A stretch of DNA of 55,448 nt from Deltaproteobacteria bacterium. GTDB lineage: Bacteria; Desulfobacterota; Desulfarculia; Adiutricales; Adiutricaceae. The notes under the pieces were generated by a model. It made no database searches and was not told the origin of the DNA. It saw nothing but the letters and a program-made list of their open reading frames with translations. Location of the stretch: contig JAISFS010000182.1 of the NCBI GenBank assembly GCA_031263485.1, positions 1 through 55,448 on the forward strand, written 5' to 3'. Position 1 is the stretch's first letter. Each line of letters starts with the position of its first letter. The position numbers and the translations under genes are program-made. Below, piece by piece: positions 54,166 through 55,448 of the stretch.

Positions 54166-55013
54166 TCACGCTACGTTCCCGTTCGCGCCTTCGTTACCCT
54201 TGGCCCTCCTGTGGTAGCCGATGAGGAAGACGGCGATGAGCGGGTGCACGAAGATCGAAAGCGTCCATTCAATGCCGGAGGAGCTGAACGAGGTGTCCTC
54301 GGCTGGGTTCGTCACGTTCTCCATCTTGAGTCCCCGCACGCTCTCCGCATCGGGCGCCTCGTCCGCCTCCTCTTTTGCTCCCAGCGCGGCCTGCGGCTGC
54401 GCCTCCGGGGTCGGCGGGTCGGAGTCCATCTCGGTGAGGCGGTCGCCCAGTTCCTTTAACATCCTCTGGTTGTCGGCGACCTGCTCCTCCAGAGACTTCT
54501 GGGCCATCCGCTCCACCGCGAGCCTGAATTCCGCAACGAGCTCCGGAGCCATCACGCCGGGGAGCGAGATGAGGTTCACGACCATCTGGTTCAGCACCGG
54601 GTTGTTGAAGGAATGGTCGCAGCATGCGATGCCGCGCTCGATCACGCTCATCGCGTAGTCCGCCACGAGCATCTGCCGCACCTCATCGGATGGCTCCCAG
54701 TAGCCCTTGCGGACGGTCTCCAGCATCCTCCCGGTGATCGACTGGAAAGCCCAGGGGTTCTCCCGGTCCATGAACTCCGGGACACCCTCGCCGTACTTGT
54801 CCTCGGCGTAGACCTCGTTGCTCTGGTCACAGAGGGCCGGGTCAACGTCCTGCGGCACCGACTCCTGGAACCCGAAGAGGTTTTTCACGTAATTGGACAT
54901 CTCGAGCGCCCGGCGTAGCCCTCGGACTTCATCCCCAGGATCCAGGCAGGGTTCAGTTTCCGGGTCCGCGTTTCCGAGCCTAACATGGTGTCCGGGCCGG
55001 TCATGGCCGCCTT
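54166..55013 (-). pseudogene. Truncated third copy of the CobN-like chelatase (C-terminal quarter)
   Basis: The frame 54900-54166 gives 244 residues matching the end of the first CobN-like protein: NLFGFQESVPQDVDP, YAEDKYGEGVPEFMDRENPW, AFQSITGRMLETVRKGYWEP, ESVRGLKMENVTNPAED and the anchor WTLSIFVHPLIAVFLIGYHR. Upstream of it, in another frame, 55013-54901 reads TGPDTMLGSETRTRKLNPAW and ILGMKSEGYAG, so a frameshift splits it. Everything before that, including the HLGTHG region and the signal peptide, is missing. The anchor has acquired His-Pro in place of Leu-Ala. It is closer to the first than to the second copy (CCDHSFNN versus CCDHTCNN). Not functional. Confidence 0.88.
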
Positions 55014-55107
55014 AATTTAGTTGAACATCTCTCGCACGTTCTTTCTAAAGATCTTGACTATTGGAGCTCCTTCATTCACTATCCCCTTTAGAAGGAGGGT
55101 ACTGCCC

Positions 55108-55448
55108 ATGGCCGAACAGATCCTGGAGCCCAAAGATGAGCGGCCTGGTACCGTAGGCGGACTGTCATCCTCGTTCCCTCCCCAGGAATTCTACACCCCT
55201 TTCGAAATGCCCCTGTCGTTGAGGGTCGGGGAAGCAGACAACAAGCTGGTCCGGCTCGAGGCCACCCAGGAGAAGTTTGCGACCAAGAGCGATATAGAGA
55301 CGGTAGTGAAGGCTGCGGTGGCAGAACTCAAGAAGGATATCGTTGACGTCAGGACCGAACTGAAGAAGGATATCGCCGGGATTTCGACAAAATTCTGGGC
55401 CGCAACCGGCGTTTTCGTCGCGCTCTTTATCGCCTTGTTCACCTCTAT
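55108..55448 (+). CDS. Small coiled-coil membrane protein, cut by the window end
   Basis: From the ATG at 55108, preceded by AAGGAGGG, the frame is open to the window edge (113 codons). Residues about 40-95 are charged and heptad-like (VRLEATQEKFATKSDIETVV, KAAVAELKKDIVDVRTELKK). Residues 98-113 start a hydrophobic segment (FWAATGVFVALFIALF), probably a C-terminal membrane anchor. This build is shared by small DUF1640/CCDC90-like bacterial proteins that often stand near toxin or recombination genes. Function unknown. Confidence 0.7.
   Translation, partial: MAEQILEPKDERPGTVGGLSSSFPPQEFYTPFEMPLSLRVGEADNKLVRLEATQEKFATKSDIETVVKAAVAELKKDIVDVRTELKKDIAGISTKFWAATGVFVALFIALFTS

Noticed and set aside
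1-55448. tRNA or rRNA genes
   Set aside because: No T-loop/anticodon-like pattern or rRNA sequence was noticed on either strand; a dedicated scan was not possible.

Overview
This is a high-GC, gene-poor Gram-negative chromosome segment. Outer-membrane receptors, periplasmic proteins, an autotransporter and low-GC AAA-ATPase/PD-(D/E)XK genes of the DUF1703 type suggest a host-associated anaerobe of the Desulfobacterota/deltaproteobacterial kind. That placement is an inference from gene style only; no rRNA or tRNA was seen. Several genes are broken by single-base deletions, nonsense codons or truncation, and long gaps hold locus-specific tandem repeats, so the region looks eroded.

Layout. 1-169: the tail of a GNAT acetyltransferase. 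711-3962 (-): an autotransporter adhesin. 3963-7375: a long stretch with no convincing gene but several repeats. 7385-10996 (+): an ABC-2 exporter pair and a nitrilase-superfamily hydrolase. 11285-12229: a decayed 27-residue-repeat gene, directly followed by a 177-bp element with terminal inverted repeats, a second copy of which lies at 53261-53432. 13273-25610 (+): two tandem BtuB-like TonB-dependent receptors and three tandem secreted proteins that join a BtuF-like corrinoid-binding domain to a CbiZ (adenosylcobinamide amidohydrolase) domain. 27028-29025 (+): a hybrid sensor kinase. 29541-31070 (+): a 27-residue-repeat protein with an in-frame TAG. 31697-33646 (-): AAA-ATPase/nuclease. 33950-34585 (-): remnant of a secreted adenosine-deaminase-like gene. 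35647-44769 (-): two large exported, C-terminally membrane-anchored CobN-like chelatase paralogues. 47098-47856 (-): an amino-acid-type ABC binding protein. 48272-52545: a truncated gene, IS debris and a second AAA-ATPase/nuclease gene. 54166-55013 (-): a third, truncated CobN-like copy. 55108-end (+): a small coiled-coil membrane protein, cut by the window.

The most interesting unit is the corrinoid/tetrapyrrole set: 2 receptors, 3 secreted BtuF-CbiZ fusions and 2.3 copies of a periplasmic CobN-like protein, all amplified by duplication, with no BtuC/BtuD inner-membrane importer in the window. My inference is that corrinoids (or related metallo-tetrapyrroles) enter through the receptors, are captured and trimmed of their lower-ligand arm in the periplasm by the BtuF-CbiZ proteins, and are then handled by membrane-anchored CobN-like proteins that might insert or remove the metal outside the cytoplasm. 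The domain calls are strong; the pathway is a hypothesis.
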